DNA of 64,000 bases from RGIG8748 sp045544515 (GCA_045544515.1 JAZPZD010000002.1:1-64000); one strand, 5' to 3'. Positions 26,964 through 35,744 are shown, counted from the stretch's first letter. Made by a program: numbers and translations. The notes: generated by a model from the letters alone, not told the origin.

Positions 26964-27776
26964 TTACATCTCTCTTTTTAAGGTTTTTACTGTCACATTG
27001 ACATAGTCTATATAAACCGATGCGTATTGCTCTACCGATGTCTTGACGGCATCAATTATTTTTTCGCAACAGCTCTTGATGTCTGTTCCGTAATCCAAAG
27101 CCACATCTATGTGGAATATCACATCACATTCATTTTTTTCTACCGAAGTTCTTATTACCCTGTCTACGCCCTCGCATCTTGACGCCTCATACGATGCAAG
27201 AGAACAAAGGACAGTATCGTTTATCACAAAATCGCCCAGATAGCTGTATGTGGGACGCACTATCGATTTGTCCTCGCAGGTTTCTGTATTCAAGCCCTTT
27301 GTAAATACCCTCAAAGCATCCAAAAAATATCCCGAAAAGGTTTTGCGTATTTCCATCGCAGGAACGGGGATTATGTGTTTGCCCTGACTTTGGCGTATCA
27401 ATTTTGCCTTGGTTATATCCTCGTCTGACACTATTTGGGATATGTGTACATATTTTTCGTAGTTCGGAAGGTTCAGGCGGTCTTTTATCTTGTCTACCAT
27501 TTTCTTGCTTGTGCCAAGCACAAGTACAGCATTTGGATTATGCTTTTTTATACTTTCTTCCATATCACGCCTTGCATCCTCGTTTTCAAAAATGGCTCTC
27601 TTTACTGCAGCCATTATGCAACGCTCTTTTTTGGCGGATTGACCCGAAACAACCTTGTTGGCACTAATAAGCAGCCCGTCATCGATTATATAATCGGCGT
27701 TAAGCTGCGATGCCACACGCATTGCGTTGTAGCTCTTTCCGGTACCGCTCTCACCATATAGTGCATAAGTTTTCAT
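26964..27776 (-). CDS. P-loop ATPase fused to an Asp23/Gls24 domain
   Basis: This is a 270-residue protein. The N-terminal half has a Walker A motif GESGTGKS (8-15) and reads as a small AAA-like nucleotide-binding domain (to about 170). The last 85 residues resemble Asp23/Gls24 envelope-stress proteins (VINDTVLCSLASYEA, then VDRVIRTSVEK and FHIDVALDYGTDI). Asp23 proteins form membrane-associated filaments or meshes in Firmicutes. The combination suggests an ATP-dependent regulator of such an assembly, but the role is unknown. It follows the rplL terminator and stands alone. Confidence 0.72.
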   Translation of the reverse strand: MKTYALYGESGTGKSYNAMRVASQLNADYIIDDGLLISANKVVSGQSAKKERCIMAAVKRAIFENEDARRDMEESIKKHNPNAVLVLGTSKKMVDKIKDRLNLPNYEKYVHISQIVSDEDITKAKLIRQSQGKHIIPVPAMEIRKTFSGYFLDALRVFTKGLNTETCEDKSIVRPTYSYLGDFVINDTVLCSLASYEASRCEGVDRVIRTSVEKNECDVIFHIDVALDYGTDIKSCCEKIIDAVKTSVEQYASVYIDYVNVTVKTLKREM

Positions 27777-27809
27777 ATATATGCCCCTTTTTTTAGTTTG
27801 TAACTATGA

Positions 27810-27843
27810 AAAAACGCCCGCAAGCAACACTGCCTACGGGCGA
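27810..27843 (-). terminator. Terminator after rplL
   Basis: A GC-rich stem (CGCCCG/CGGGCG, extended through AGGCAGT/ACTGCTT-type pairing) is followed by a T-run on the minus strand. It ends the ribosomal operon before the P-loop/Asp23 gene. Confidence 0.85.
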
Positions 27844-27861
27844 ATCTTAACACATCAGTAA

Positions 27862-28236
27862 TTACTGTAATTCTACAGTAGCGCCTGCTTCTTCGAGTTC
27901 TGCCTTGAGCTTTTCAGCTTCTTCCTTAGGCATACCTTCTTTGATTGTGCTGGGAGCACCGTCAACTAAATCTTTAGCTTCTTTGAGGCCAAGACCTGCA
28001 GCGTCCTTAACAACCTTAACAACTTTAAGTTTTGCAGCACCAGCATCTTTAAGTACTACATTAAAGTCTGTCTTTTCTTCTGCAGCAGCTGCACCTGCAG
28101 CACCTGCAGCACCTGCTACCATAACGGGAGCAGCAGCGCTTACGCCGAATTCTTCTTCCATCATTTTAACTAATTCAGCTACTTCTAATAATTTTAATTC
28201 TTTGATATCAGCAATTATCTGTTCGAGATTAGCCAT
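27862..28236 (-). CDS. rplL: Ribosomal protein L7/L12
   Basis: This 124-residue protein has the N-terminal dimerisation part, an alanine- and glycine-rich hinge (about 38-55) and the C-terminal factor-binding domain (KVVKDAAGLGLKEAKDLVDG). It forms the ribosome stalk together with L10. It is the last gene of the rpmG-secE-nusG-rplK-rplA-rplJ-rplL run. A terminator follows where rpoB would stand in most Firmicutes. Confidence 0.98.
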   Translation of the reverse strand: MANLEQIIADIKELKLLEVAELVKMMEEEFGVSAAAPVMVAGAAGAAGAAAAEEKTDFNVVLKDAGAAKLKVVKVVKDAAGLGLKEAKDLVDGAPSTIKEGMPKEEAEKLKAELEEAGATVELQ

Positions 28237-28294
28237 TTCTTTTTACCTCCTATAGTAAAATATTATAAATTACAAAATTAAATTTACACCACTA

Positions 28295-28909
28295 TTACTC
28301 ATTGGGTGTTTCTTCTGTTGCAGCTTCTTCAGCTACAGGTGCAGCTTCTTCTGCTGCGGGAGCAGCCTCCTCTGCTGCAGGAGCTTCCTCTTTAGCAATG
28401 TTGATTTCTGCGGGTTCTACGCCGTTATCAACAAGTGCCTGCAAGGTTCTGACAAGGTTGGAAATAGGAGCATTAAGACTACCCATAATGTTAGCAATAA
28501 GAGTATCTCTGGAGGGTGTCTTAGCAAGCTTTGTAACTTCTTCTAAAGAAATAACAGCTCCGTCTAAGAAACCAGCCTTAATCTTAAGGCACTCATTTTC
28601 CTTTGCAAATTCTGCAATAACCTTTGCAGGAGCAACCGGGTCATCCTTACTTACAGCAAGAGATGTAGGACCGTTCAAGGGTTCATCAAGACCGTCAAGT
28701 CCAACTTCTTTAGCAGCAAATCTTGTAAGAGTGTTTTTAACAACTTTGTATTCAACACCGGCTTCTCTTAACTTTCTACGAAGATTTGTATCTTCTTCAA
28801 CTGTAAGACCTCTGTAGTCAACAAGAACACCAGCCTGGCTGGATTTGAATGTTTCGATGAGGTCAGCTACAATCTGTTTTTTCTGTTCCAATACATTTGC
28901 ACTTGGCAT
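28295..28909 (-). CDS. rplJ: Ribosomal protein L10 with an Ala/Glu-rich tail
   Basis: This 204-residue protein starts MPSANVLEQKKQ behind a GGGAGGTG site; the longer open frame upstream lies in the leader RNA. The body (about 170 residues) is a standard L10. The last 30 residues are a low-complexity tail with repeats of the type EEAAPAAEEAAP, beyond the usual family length. L10 holds the L7/L12 dimers on the ribosome and, as an L10-L12 complex, binds its own leader. Confidence 0.96.
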   Translation of the reverse strand: MPSANVLEQKKQIVADLIETFKSSQAGVLVDYRGLTVEEDTNLRRKLREAGVEYKVVKNTLTRFAAKEVGLDGLDEPLNGPTSLAVSKDDPVAPAKVIAEFAKENECLKIKAGFLDGAVISLEEVTKLAKTPSRDTLIANIMGSLNAPISNLVRTLQALVDNGVEPAEINIAKEEAPAAEEAAPAAEEAAPVAEEAATEETPNE

Positions 28910-28959
28910 AATTTCACCTCCCAATATTTGGTACAATGTATAAAATACACATCGCAATT

Positions 28960-29090
28960 AATAACAAAAAAGGTTCCTCACAAACATGAGAAACCTTAAA
29001 TAAGCATAAATAAGCTATCGTACGATTCCTCGGTAGGATTTACCTTTGTACCTACTGTCTGTGGACTCTTTTATTAATATAACACAAAGA
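28960..29090 (-). ncRNA. Ribosomal protein L10 leader with attenuator
   Basis: On the minus strand the 205-base gap between rplA and rplJ has the layout of an L10 leader. A structured upstream part (paired GTAGGTA/TACCGAG-type segments near 29020-29075) is followed by an attenuator hairpin ending in six Ts (GGTTTCTCAT with GTGAGGAACC, 28965-28997). The L10-L12 complex is known to bind such leaders and lower expression of rplJL. Confidence 0.75.
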
Positions 29091-29115
29091 CGCTCTGTTG
29101 TCAAGCTTTTTTTAA

Positions 29116-29811
29116 TTAGTTACCAAACTTTGATGTGTTGAGCTTAACACCGGGGCCCATTGTGGAGCTTACAGCGATACTCTTTAAATACTGACCCTTT
29201 GCAGCAGCAGGCTTTGCCTTAACAATAGCATTAGCCAATGTTGTAAAGTTTTCAGTAAGCTTTTCTACGCCGAATGAGCTCTTGCCGATGGGGCAGTGAA
29301 TAATGTTGGACTTGTCAAGTCTGTACTCGATTTTACCGGCTTTGATATCAGAAACAGCCTTTGCAACATCGGGAGTAACAGTACCTGCCTTGGGGTTAGG
29401 CATAAGACCTTTGGGTCCTAATACTCTACCTATTCTACCAACAACACCCATCATATCGGGACTAGCAACTACTACATCAAATTCGAACCAGTTTTCGCTC
29501 TGGATCTTTGTAACTAATTCTTCTGCACCTGCATAATCTGCACCGGCATCGAGAGCTTTCTGTACATTGTCGCCTTTAGCGAATACCAAAACTCTGATTT
29601 TCTTACCTGTGCCGTGCGGAAGAACAACAGCACCTCTTACCTGCTGATCAGCGTGTCTTGAGTCAACGCCGAGCTTGAAGTGAGCTTCTACTGTTTCGTC
29701 GAACTTCGCCTTGGAAGTCTTGATAACAAGGTCAAAAGCCTCTTCTACATCGTAAGTTTTGCCTCTTTCGATTAATTTAGCACTTTCTAAATATTTTTTA
29801 CCTTTACGCAC
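29116..29811 (-). CDS. rplA: Ribosomal protein L1
   Basis: This 231-residue protein has the usual L1 features (VVLPHGTGKKIRVLVFA, LGPKGLMPNPKAGTV). It binds helices 76-78 of 23S rRNA to form the L1 stalk and controls its own operon by binding a similar structure in the mRNA. An AAGGAGGAAAG site precedes the start. The short space upstream contains a candidate L1 binding site. Confidence 0.98.
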   Translation of the reverse strand: MRKGKKYLESAKLIERGKTYDVEEAFDLVIKTSKAKFDETVEAHFKLGVDSRHADQQVRGAVVLPHGTGKKIRVLVFAKGDNVQKALDAGADYAGAEELVTKIQSENWFEFDVVVASPDMMGVVGRIGRVLGPKGLMPNPKAGTVTPDVAKAVSDIKAGKIEYRLDKSNIIHCPIGKSSFGVEKLTENFTTLANAIVKAKPAAAKGQYLKSIAVSSTMGPGVKLNTSKFGN

Positions 29812-29828
29812 TTTACTTTCCTCCTTAT

Positions 29829-29858
29829 GTGGTCAGTCGGAAACTTAATTCCTCCCAC
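29829..29858 (-). promoter_or_regulatory. Candidate L1-binding site upstream of rplA
   Basis: On the minus strand this reads GTGGGAGG, 16 bases, then ACCAC. The same two boxes enclose the L1-binding region of 23S rRNA (GTGGGAGG and ATACCAC). It lies just before the rplA ribosome site, where L1 could block translation. Confidence 0.6.
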
Positions 29859-29872
29859 TTAATAAAAACAAA

Positions 29873-30298
29873 TTAGTCTTCTACTACGATACCCATACTT
29901 CTTGCAGTACCGGCAATCATGCTCATAGCTGCCTCAACACTTGCTGCGTTAAGGTCAGGCATTTTCTGCTCGGCAATAGCTCTTAAAGCATCTTTGCCAA
30001 TAGTAGCAACCTTTGTTTTGTTCGGAACGCCCGAACCGCTGTTTAATTTGCAAGCCTTCTTTAAAAGAACTGCTGCAGGGGGAGTTTTGGTGATAAAGCT
30101 AAAAGATCTGTCCTGGTAAACTGTAATAACTACAGGGATTACAAGACCTGCGTCCTTTGCGGTTTTTTCGTTAAACTCCTTACAGAACTGCATGATATTA
30201 ACACCATGCTGACCTAATGCAGGACCTACCGGGGGAGCCGGATTAGCCTTGCCTGCTTCAATCTGAAGCTTGATGAAACCTGTTACTTTCTGTGCCAT
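29873..30298 (-). CDS. rplK: Ribosomal protein L11
   Basis: This 141-residue protein has the conserved start MAQKVTGFIKLQIEAGKANP and the rRNA-binding C-terminal domain. It builds the GTPase-associated centre of the ribosome. The ATG at 30298 is fixed by the AAGGAGGTG site; the eight extra codons upstream are not family sequence. It is cotranscribed with nusG and rplA. Confidence 0.98.
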   Translation of the reverse strand: MAQKVTGFIKLQIEAGKANPAPPVGPALGQHGVNIMQFCKEFNEKTAKDAGLVIPVVITVYQDRSFSFITKTPPAAVLLKKACKLNSGSGVPNKTKVATIGKDALRAIAEQKMPDLNAASVEAAMSMIAGTARSMGIVVED

Positions 30299-30323
30299 CG
30301 TGTGCACCTCCTTAAAAAACAAT

Positions 30324-30359
30324 GTGGTAATAAAGCGGAATGTTTAAACATCCTCCCAC
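30324..30359 (-). promoter_or_regulatory. Candidate L1-binding leader upstream of rplK
   Basis: On the minus strand this reads GTGGGAGG, an ATGTTTAAACAT palindrome, then CCGC and TTACCAC. The outer boxes match the 23S rRNA site of L1. Position in the nusG-rplK gap is the expected place for feedback control of the L11-L1 genes. Confidence 0.65.
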
Positions 30360-30445
30360 TCCAACAGACACCAAAATGCCTGTCCAAGCATCCGCAAAAA
30401 GCGGAACTTAAATATAATATCGGCAAAAAGCCGTTATTAATGAGA

Positions 30446-30979
30446 TTATATAGACTCAACGCTTGTCATATCAAGCTCAAGCGGAGTCTTTCTTCCAAAC
30501 ATAACAACGCTTACATTAACTTTCTTGGCGTTTGTATCTATGGAATCTACTATGCCAATCTGGTTTGCAAAAGCACCTGTAATAATTCTTACATTGTCGC
30601 CTACTGCATACTCTACATTAATTTCCCTTACTTCTACTCCGAGTGATTCAACCTCTTCTTCGGTCAAGGGAACAGGCTTTGATGCAGGACCTACAAATCC
30701 TGTAACACCTGTGGTATTACGGACAATATACCAGGTATCGTCTGTCATAACCATCTTTATAAGTACATAACCGGGGAAAATCTTCCTTGTAACTACTTTC
30801 TTTTCCTCGCCCTTGGTTTCTACAACATCTTCGGTAGGAACTCTGATGTCTACAATAAGGTCTTCCAGATTACGGTTTTCTATGGCTTTTTCAAGATTGG
30901 TTTTAACCTTGTTTTCATACCCGGAATAGGTATGAACAACATACCACTTGGCATTTTTACTTGCCTTATTTACAGCCAT
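30446..30979 (-). CDS. nusG: Transcription factor NusG
   Basis: This 177-residue protein has an NGN domain (WYVVHTYSGYENKV) and a C-terminal KOW motif (VRIITGAFANQIGIVDSID). It binds RNA polymerase and links it to Rho or the ribosome. It lies in the conserved secE-nusG-rplK order and has an AAGGAGG site. Confidence 0.98.
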   Translation of the reverse strand: MAVNKASKNAKWYVVHTYSGYENKVKTNLEKAIENRNLEDLIVDIRVPTEDVVETKGEEKKVVTRKIFPGYVLIKMVMTDDTWYIVRNTTGVTGFVGPASKPVPLTEEEVESLGVEVREINVEYAVGDNVRIITGAFANQIGIVDSIDTNAKKVNVSVVMFGRKTPLELDMTSVESI

Positions 30980-31028
30980 ATTCCGGCCTCCTTAAATTAA
31001 AGCAAACATAATATATGCCGCTAAATTA

Positions 31029-31244
31029 TTATTTTCTGTTGAGTAATAACTCAAACAAGCCCCACTGGAATATAGTATCAAATATTGCGATAACAACTCC
31101 CACGATTACAACAACTGCTATAACGATGAGGGTATTGTTTACAACTTGCTTTCTTGAGGGCCAGACAACTTTCTTCATTTCGGATTTGACTTCCTTGAAG
31201 AATTTAACTATTCTGTTTTGCTTTTTAGCATTTGCTTCTGCCAC
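31029..31244 (-). CDS. secE: Preprotein translocase subunit SecE
   Basis: This 71-residue protein has a short basic N-terminus, the conserved amphipathic part (FFKEVKSEMKKVVWPSRKQV) and one membrane segment (about 42-62). It stabilises SecY in the Sec channel. The start is GTG behind GAGGTG. Confidence 0.96.
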   Translation of the reverse strand: MAEANAKKQNRIVKFFKEVKSEMKKVVWPSRKQVVNNTLIVIAVVVIVGVVIAIFDTIFQWGLFELLLNRK

Positions 31245-31286
31245 AACGCTTCACCTCTTTTAATAGAATAAACAAACCAAAGGGGA

Positions 31287-31436
31287 TTACTTTGTTTCTT
31301 TGTGCAAAGTGTGTTCTCTGCAGAAACGGCAGTATTTCTTCATCTCGAGTCTGTCGGGATCGTTCTTCTTGTTCTTGATTGTGTTGTAGTTTCTCTGCTT
31401 GCACTGAGTACATGCTAAAGTAATCTTTACTCTCAT
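31287..31436 (-). CDS. rpmG: Ribosomal protein L33
   Basis: This 49-residue frame encodes L33, with MRVKITLACTQCKQRNY at the start and CRFCREHTLHKETK at the end. Both CxxC pairs are kept, so it is the zinc-binding form. A GGAGGTG site precedes the ATG. It leads the secE-nusG-rplKAJL run, a common Firmicute order. Confidence 0.97.
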   Translation of the reverse strand: MRVKITLACTQCKQRNYNTIKNKKNDPDRLEMKKYCRFCREHTLHKETK

Positions 31437-31553
31437 TTGCGAGCACCTCCTGTAATTTTATCGTGCTTGTATTTAGATAAATTAATCATATGCAAAAAAG
31501 TGTGAGATTAAATTTTTGCACACAAAAAAAAGACCTTTTTATCAGCACTAATT

Positions 31554-31582
31554 ACTATAACATATCTGCTATTAATTGTCAA
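31554..31582 (-). promoter_or_regulatory. Sigma-A promoter of the rpmG-secE-nusG-rpl operon
   Basis: On the minus strand it has -35 TTGACA (31577-31582), a 17-bp spacer and -10 TATAGT (31554-31559). Confidence 0.8.
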
Positions 31583-31687
31583 GCAGTTTTTTTAGTTGTT
31601 TTCAAATATTTTTATCCTGCCCAAAAACTGCCCGCACAGGCAACATATTTTGGCAAAATTTCCGAAAAGCTACATATATATAATAAG

Positions 31688-31716
31688 TTGACACTATACT
31701 CATTTTGTGATATAAT
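31688..31716 (+). promoter_or_regulatory. Sigma-A promoter of the aconitase operon
   Basis: It has a consensus -35 TTGACA (31688-31693), a 17-bp spacer and -10 TATAAT (31711-31716), 38 bp before the start codon. Confidence 0.88.
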
Positions 31717-31754
31717 TTATGGCATATTTTGTACTATAGAAAGGAAGTTAGTTT

Positions 31755-33689
31755 ATGGGACTTACACTTACAGAAAAAATATTAAAAGCCCATCTTACAG
31801 ACGGCGAATTTGTAAAGGGCAGCGAAATCGGTATTAAAATCGACCAGACACTAACACAAGACGCTACCGGAACTATGGCATATCTGGAATTCGAGGCTAT
31901 GGGTGTTCCGAGAGTAAAGACCGAGCGTTCTGTTGCATACATTGACCACAATACTCTGCAGTCAGGCTTTGAAAACGCAGATGACCACAGATTTATAGGC
32001 TCTGTTGCCAAAAAACACGGTATATATTTTTCCAGACCGGGAAACGGCATCTGCCATCAGGTACACCTTGAGAGATTTGGTATTCCGGGCAAGACTCTTA
32101 TAGGTTCTGACAGCCACACACCCACAGGCGGCGGTCTGGGTATGATAGCAATAGGTGCAGGCGGTCTTGATGTGGCAGTTGCTATGGGCGGCGGAAGCTA
32201 CTATATTACATACCCCAAGGTAGTAAAGGTAAATCTTACAGGTAAGCTCTCCCCCTGGGTTGCGGCAAAGGATGTAATCCTTGAAATATTAAAAATCCTC
32301 TCCGTTAAAGGCGGTGTGGGCAAGGTTATAGAATACACAGGCGAAGGCGTAAAGACGCTTTCTGTTCCCGAAAGAGCAACAATTACCAATATGGGTGCAG
32401 AGCTTGGTGCTACAACCTCTATCTTCCCGTCCGACGAAATAACCAAAGAGTTTTTGAAAGCTCAAAAGAGAGAAGAGGTGTGGGTACCTCTTTGTGCAGA
32501 CGAAGATGCTGTATATGATGAAGAAATAAATATCGACTTATCCGCATTAGAGCCTGCTGCAGCGTGTCCTCACTCGCCCGATAATATCAAGAGCATAAGC
32601 GAGCTTGGCAATATGAAGATAGACCAGGTGTGCATAGGCTCGTGTACAAATAGTTCGCTCTTTGATATGCTTAAGGTTGCCCATATACTTAAAGGCAAGA
32701 CAGTTCACCCCGATGTGTCATTGTCTATTGCTCCCGGATCAAAGCAGGTTCTTAATATGCTCTCTAAAAACGGTGCCCTGTCTATAATGATAGAAGCAGG
32801 TGCAAGAATACTGGAAAGTGCGTGCGGACCTTGTATCGGTATGGGTCAGGCTCCCAACTCAAACGGTATTTCACTTCGAACATTCAACAGAAACTTCCTC
32901 GGCAGAAGCGGAACAAAAGACGGACAGATATATCTGGTATCCCCCGAGGTTGCTGCCGCATCTGCTGTTACAGGCGTGCTCACAGACCCGAGGACACTCG
33001 GAAATATGCCCAAATTCAAGCTTCCCAAGAAGTTTGACATAAACGACAATATGATTGTTCCCCCCGCAGACGAAAAAGATATGGAAAAAGTGGAGGTGCT
33101 GCGAGGCCCCAACATCAAGCCCTTCCCCACGACAAGCCCTCTTGACGATGTAATAGAATGTGCCTGCTCGCTTAAGGTTGGCGACAACATTACAACAGAC
33201 CACATTATGCCCGCAGGTGCCAAGATACTGCCTCTGCGTTCCAACATCCCCGCTATTTCCAAGCACTGCTTTACAGTATGCGACGAAAACTTCCCCGAAA
33301 GAGCAGAAAATCTTGGCAAGAGTATAATAGTAGGCGGTGCAAACTACGGTCAGGGCTCTTCCAGAGAGCACGCGGCACTGGCACCTCTGCATTTGGGTGT
33401 AAAGATAGTAATTACAAAATCCTTTGCAAGAATACACCGCTCCAACCTCATAAATGCAGGTATTCTCCCCTTTACCTTTGCAAATGAAAACGACTACGAC
33501 AAGATAAACGAGGGTGACGAAATCATCTGCGAAAACTTGAGAGAAACCATTAAAAACGGCGGAAATATAATAGTTAAAAACAAAACAACAGGCGAAGATA
33601 TCCCCTGCGTATGTGAACTCTCTGACAGAGCAAAGGATATAATCTTATCCGGCGGACTTTTGAGCTATACAAAAGAAAAAGCAAACTGA
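31755..33689 (+). CDS. Aconitate hydratase
   Basis: This 644-residue protein has the aconitase iron-sulfur cysteines (CIGSCTNSS near 300 and ACGPCIGMG near 357), the SDSHTPTGGGLG motif and a C-terminal swivel domain (GGANYGQGSSREHAA). It converts citrate to isocitrate. The length fits the shorter aconitase group of Clostridia and mitochondria, not the 890-residue AcnA type. It forms an operon with an SGNH hydrolase and isocitrate dehydrogenase, giving the oxidative route to 2-oxoglutarate for glutamate synthesis. Confidence 0.95.
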   Translation: MGLTLTEKILKAHLTDGEFVKGSEIGIKIDQTLTQDATGTMAYLEFEAMGVPRVKTERSVAYIDHNTLQSGFENADDHRFIGSVAKKHGIYFSRPGNGICHQVHLERFGIPGKTLIGSDSHTPTGGGLGMIAIGAGGLDVAVAMGGGSYYITYPKVVKVNLTGKLSPWVAAKDVILEILKILSVKGGVGKVIEYTGEGVKTLSVPERATITNMGAELGATTSIFPSDEITKEFLKAQKREEVWVPLCADEDAVYDEEINIDLSALEPAAACPHSPDNIKSISELGNMKIDQVCIGSCTNSSLFDMLKVAHILKGKTVHPDVSLSIAPGSKQVLNMLSKNGALSIMIEAGARILESACGPCIGMGQAPNSNGISLRTFNRNFLGRSGTKDGQIYLVSPEVAAASAVTGVLTDPRTLGNMPKFKLPKKFDINDNMIVPPADEKDMEKVEVLRGPNIKPFPTTSPLDDVIECACSLKVGDNITTDHIMPAGAKILPLRSNIPAISKHCFTVCDENFPERAENLGKSIIVGGANYGQGSSREHAALAPLHLGVKIVITKSFARIHRSNLINAGILPFTFANENDYDKINEGDEIICENLRETIKNGGNIIVKNKTTGEDIPCVCELSDRAKDIILSGGLLSYTKEKAN

Positions 33690-33719
33690 TTTTTATATAA
33701 AAATCCGGAGGTACTATTT

Positions 33720-34508
33720 ATGAATATGGATATGTTTTTTAATAACGAAAACGAAAAACCTCTTGACAACCTCATCACAGACGGCGGTATGTGCGGCATA
33801 TTCCGTACAATAGGTTGTGTGGGAGATTCGCTCTCTTCGGGAGAGTTTGAGTCTTACAGCAGCGAGGGCATAACAGGCTGGCACGATTTTTACGAATATT
33901 CCTGGGGACAGTTTCTTGCAAGAGATACAGGAAGCAAGGTGTATAACTTCTCCAAGGGCGGTATGACTGCCAAAGAATTTTTGGATGGCTTTGGTGACAA
34001 ATGCGGTGCGTGGACAACTGCCTGCCAGGCATACATAATTGCACTGGGTGTAAATGATTTGAACATATTGGGCAAGGAAAAAATAGGCAGTTTCGAAGAC
34101 ATCGGCGAACGCTCCAACGAAACCTTTGCAGCTGCATATGCAAATATCATAATAAACCTCAAAAGAAGACAGCCGAAGGCTAAATTCTTTTTGATGACAA
34201 TACCAAAGCGTGAAGATGAAGACGAAGAAAGAAATCATTTGCGGGAAAACCACGCCCAAATCCTATACAAAATCGCAGAAAAATATGAAAACTGCTATGT
34301 GCTCGATTTGAGAAAGTACGCCCCTGTATATGGCAAAAAATTTAAGGAAACATTTTTCCTTGCAGGACATATGAATCCTATGGGATACAGACTCACCGCT
34401 ACTATGGTTGAGTCGTATATAGACTACATAATAAGACATAATCCCGAAGATTTTAAACAAGTGGGATTTATAGGTACTCCCTATTTCAACTGCAACGAAA
34501 AGTGGTAA
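33720..34508 (+). CDS. SGNH/GDSL-family hydrolase
   Basis: This 262-residue protein has the family blocks: GCVGDSLSSGE (block I serine about 39), KGGMTA (block II glycine), GVNDL (block III asparagine) and a C-terminal GHMNPMGY with the catalytic histidine. Such enzymes cleave esters, often acetyl groups from sugars or lipids. There is no signal peptide, so it should act in the cytoplasm. It has its own GGAGG site and lies between aconitase and isocitrate dehydrogenase. Its substrate is unknown. Confidence 0.85.
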   Translation: MNMDMFFNNENEKPLDNLITDGGMCGIFRTIGCVGDSLSSGEFESYSSEGITGWHDFYEYSWGQFLARDTGSKVYNFSKGGMTAKEFLDGFGDKCGAWTTACQAYIIALGVNDLNILGKEKIGSFEDIGERSNETFAAAYANIIINLKRRQPKAKFFLMTIPKREDEDEERNHLRENHAQILYKIAEKYENCYVLDLRKYAPVYGKKFKETFFLAGHMNPMGYRLTATMVESYIDYIIRHNPEDFKQVGFIGTPYFNCNEKW

Positions 34509-34532
34509 TAACTATTGAAAGGAAATGACAAA

Positions 34533-35744
34533 ATGACTAAAATCCAAATGAAAACTCCCCTCGTAGAGATGGACGGAGACGAAATGACCAGAATTATCTG
34601 GAAAATGATTAAAGATATCCTTATCCTCCCCTATGTTGACCTGAAAAGCGAATACTACGACTTGGGTCTCCAAGAGAGAAACAATACAAACGACCAGGTT
34701 ACAGTAGACAGTGCCGAGGCTACAAAAAAATACGGTGTAGCAGTTAAATGTGCCACAATTACACCCAATGCGGCAAGAATGAGCGAATACGACCTTAAGG
34801 AAATGTGGAAATCCCCCAACGGTACCATAAGAGCAATCCTCGACGGAACGGTGTTTAGAACACCTATTATCGTAAAGGGTATCACTCCATATATACCCAC
34901 CTGGACAAAGCCTATTACCATTGCCCGTCACGCATACGGCGATGTGTACAAGAATAGCGAAATGAAAGTTGAAAAAGGCTCAAAGTGCGAGTTGGTTTCT
35001 ACAGATGCAAACGGTGCAGAAAAAAGAGAACTCATATACGATTTTTCGGATTCCGAGGGTATCATTCAGGGTATGCACAACAAAAAATCTTCCATAGAGA
35101 GCTTTGCAAGAAGCTGCTTTAACTTTGCACTCGACACAAAGCAGGACATATGGTTTGCTACAAAGGATACCATTTCCAAGAAATATGACCATACATTCAA
35201 GGATATTTTCCAGGAAATTTACGATACTGAATATAGTGAGAAGTTTGAAAAAGCAGGAATTGAATATTTTTATACATTAATTGACGATGCTGTTGCAAGA
35301 GTTATCCGTTCCGAAGGCGGTTACATCTGGGCGTGCAAAAACTACGACGGCGATGTAATGAGCGATATGGTAGCTACAGCTTACGGCTCGCTGGCTATGA
35401 TGACAAGCGTGCTCGTATCCCCCGACGGTGTGTACGAATACGAGGCAGCACACGGCACAGTTCAGCGTCACTACTACAAGCACTTAAAAGGCGAAAAGAC
35501 ATCTACAAACAGTGTGGCAACCCTCTTTGCCTGGACAGGAGCCCTGCGCAAAAGAGGCGAACTGGATAACACTCCCGATCTTTGCGACTTTGCCGACAAG
35601 CTCGAAAAGGCAACCATCCAGACAATAGAAGACGGTGTTATGACAGGGGATTTGTATCTGCTCTCCAAGCTTGAAAACAAAAAGAAGGTTGACACCGAGG
35701 AATTTCTTGTTGCTGTTGACGAAAGACTTAAAAAGATGCTTTAA
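34533..35744 (+). CDS. icd: NADP-dependent isocitrate dehydrogenase, eukaryote-type
   Basis: This 403-residue enzyme starts with MTKIQMKTPLVEMDGDEMTRIIW, the opening of the homodimeric type II enzymes found in mitochondria and some bacteria, not the E. coli type. It oxidises isocitrate to 2-oxoglutarate and makes NADPH. The open frame begins 18 bases earlier at a TTG, but the AAAGGAA site points to ATG 34533. It lies 24 bp behind the SGNH gene in the aconitase operon. Confidence 0.95.
   Translation: MTKIQMKTPLVEMDGDEMTRIIWKMIKDILILPYVDLKSEYYDLGLQERNNTNDQVTVDSAEATKKYGVAVKCATITPNAARMSEYDLKEMWKSPNGTIRAILDGTVFRTPIIVKGITPYIPTWTKPITIARHAYGDVYKNSEMKVEKGSKCELVSTDANGAEKRELIYDFSDSEGIIQGMHNKKSSIESFARSCFNFALDTKQDIWFATKDTISKKYDHTFKDIFQEIYDTEYSEKFEKAGIEYFYTLIDDAVARVIRSEGGYIWACKNYDGDVMSDMVATAYGSLAMMTSVLVSPDGVYEYEAAHGTVQRHYYKHLKGEKTSTNSVATLFAWTGALRKRGELDNTPDLCDFADKLEKATIQTIEDGVMTGDLYLLSKLENKKKVDTEEFLVAVDERLKKML

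Larger units (their letters stand above)
31437..31754. other. Intergenic region with divergent promoters
   Basis: This 318-bp gap separates rpmG (-) from aconitase (+). It contains one strong promoter in each direction, listed separately, and is otherwise AT-rich. I see no coding region or repeat in it. Confidence 0.7.
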
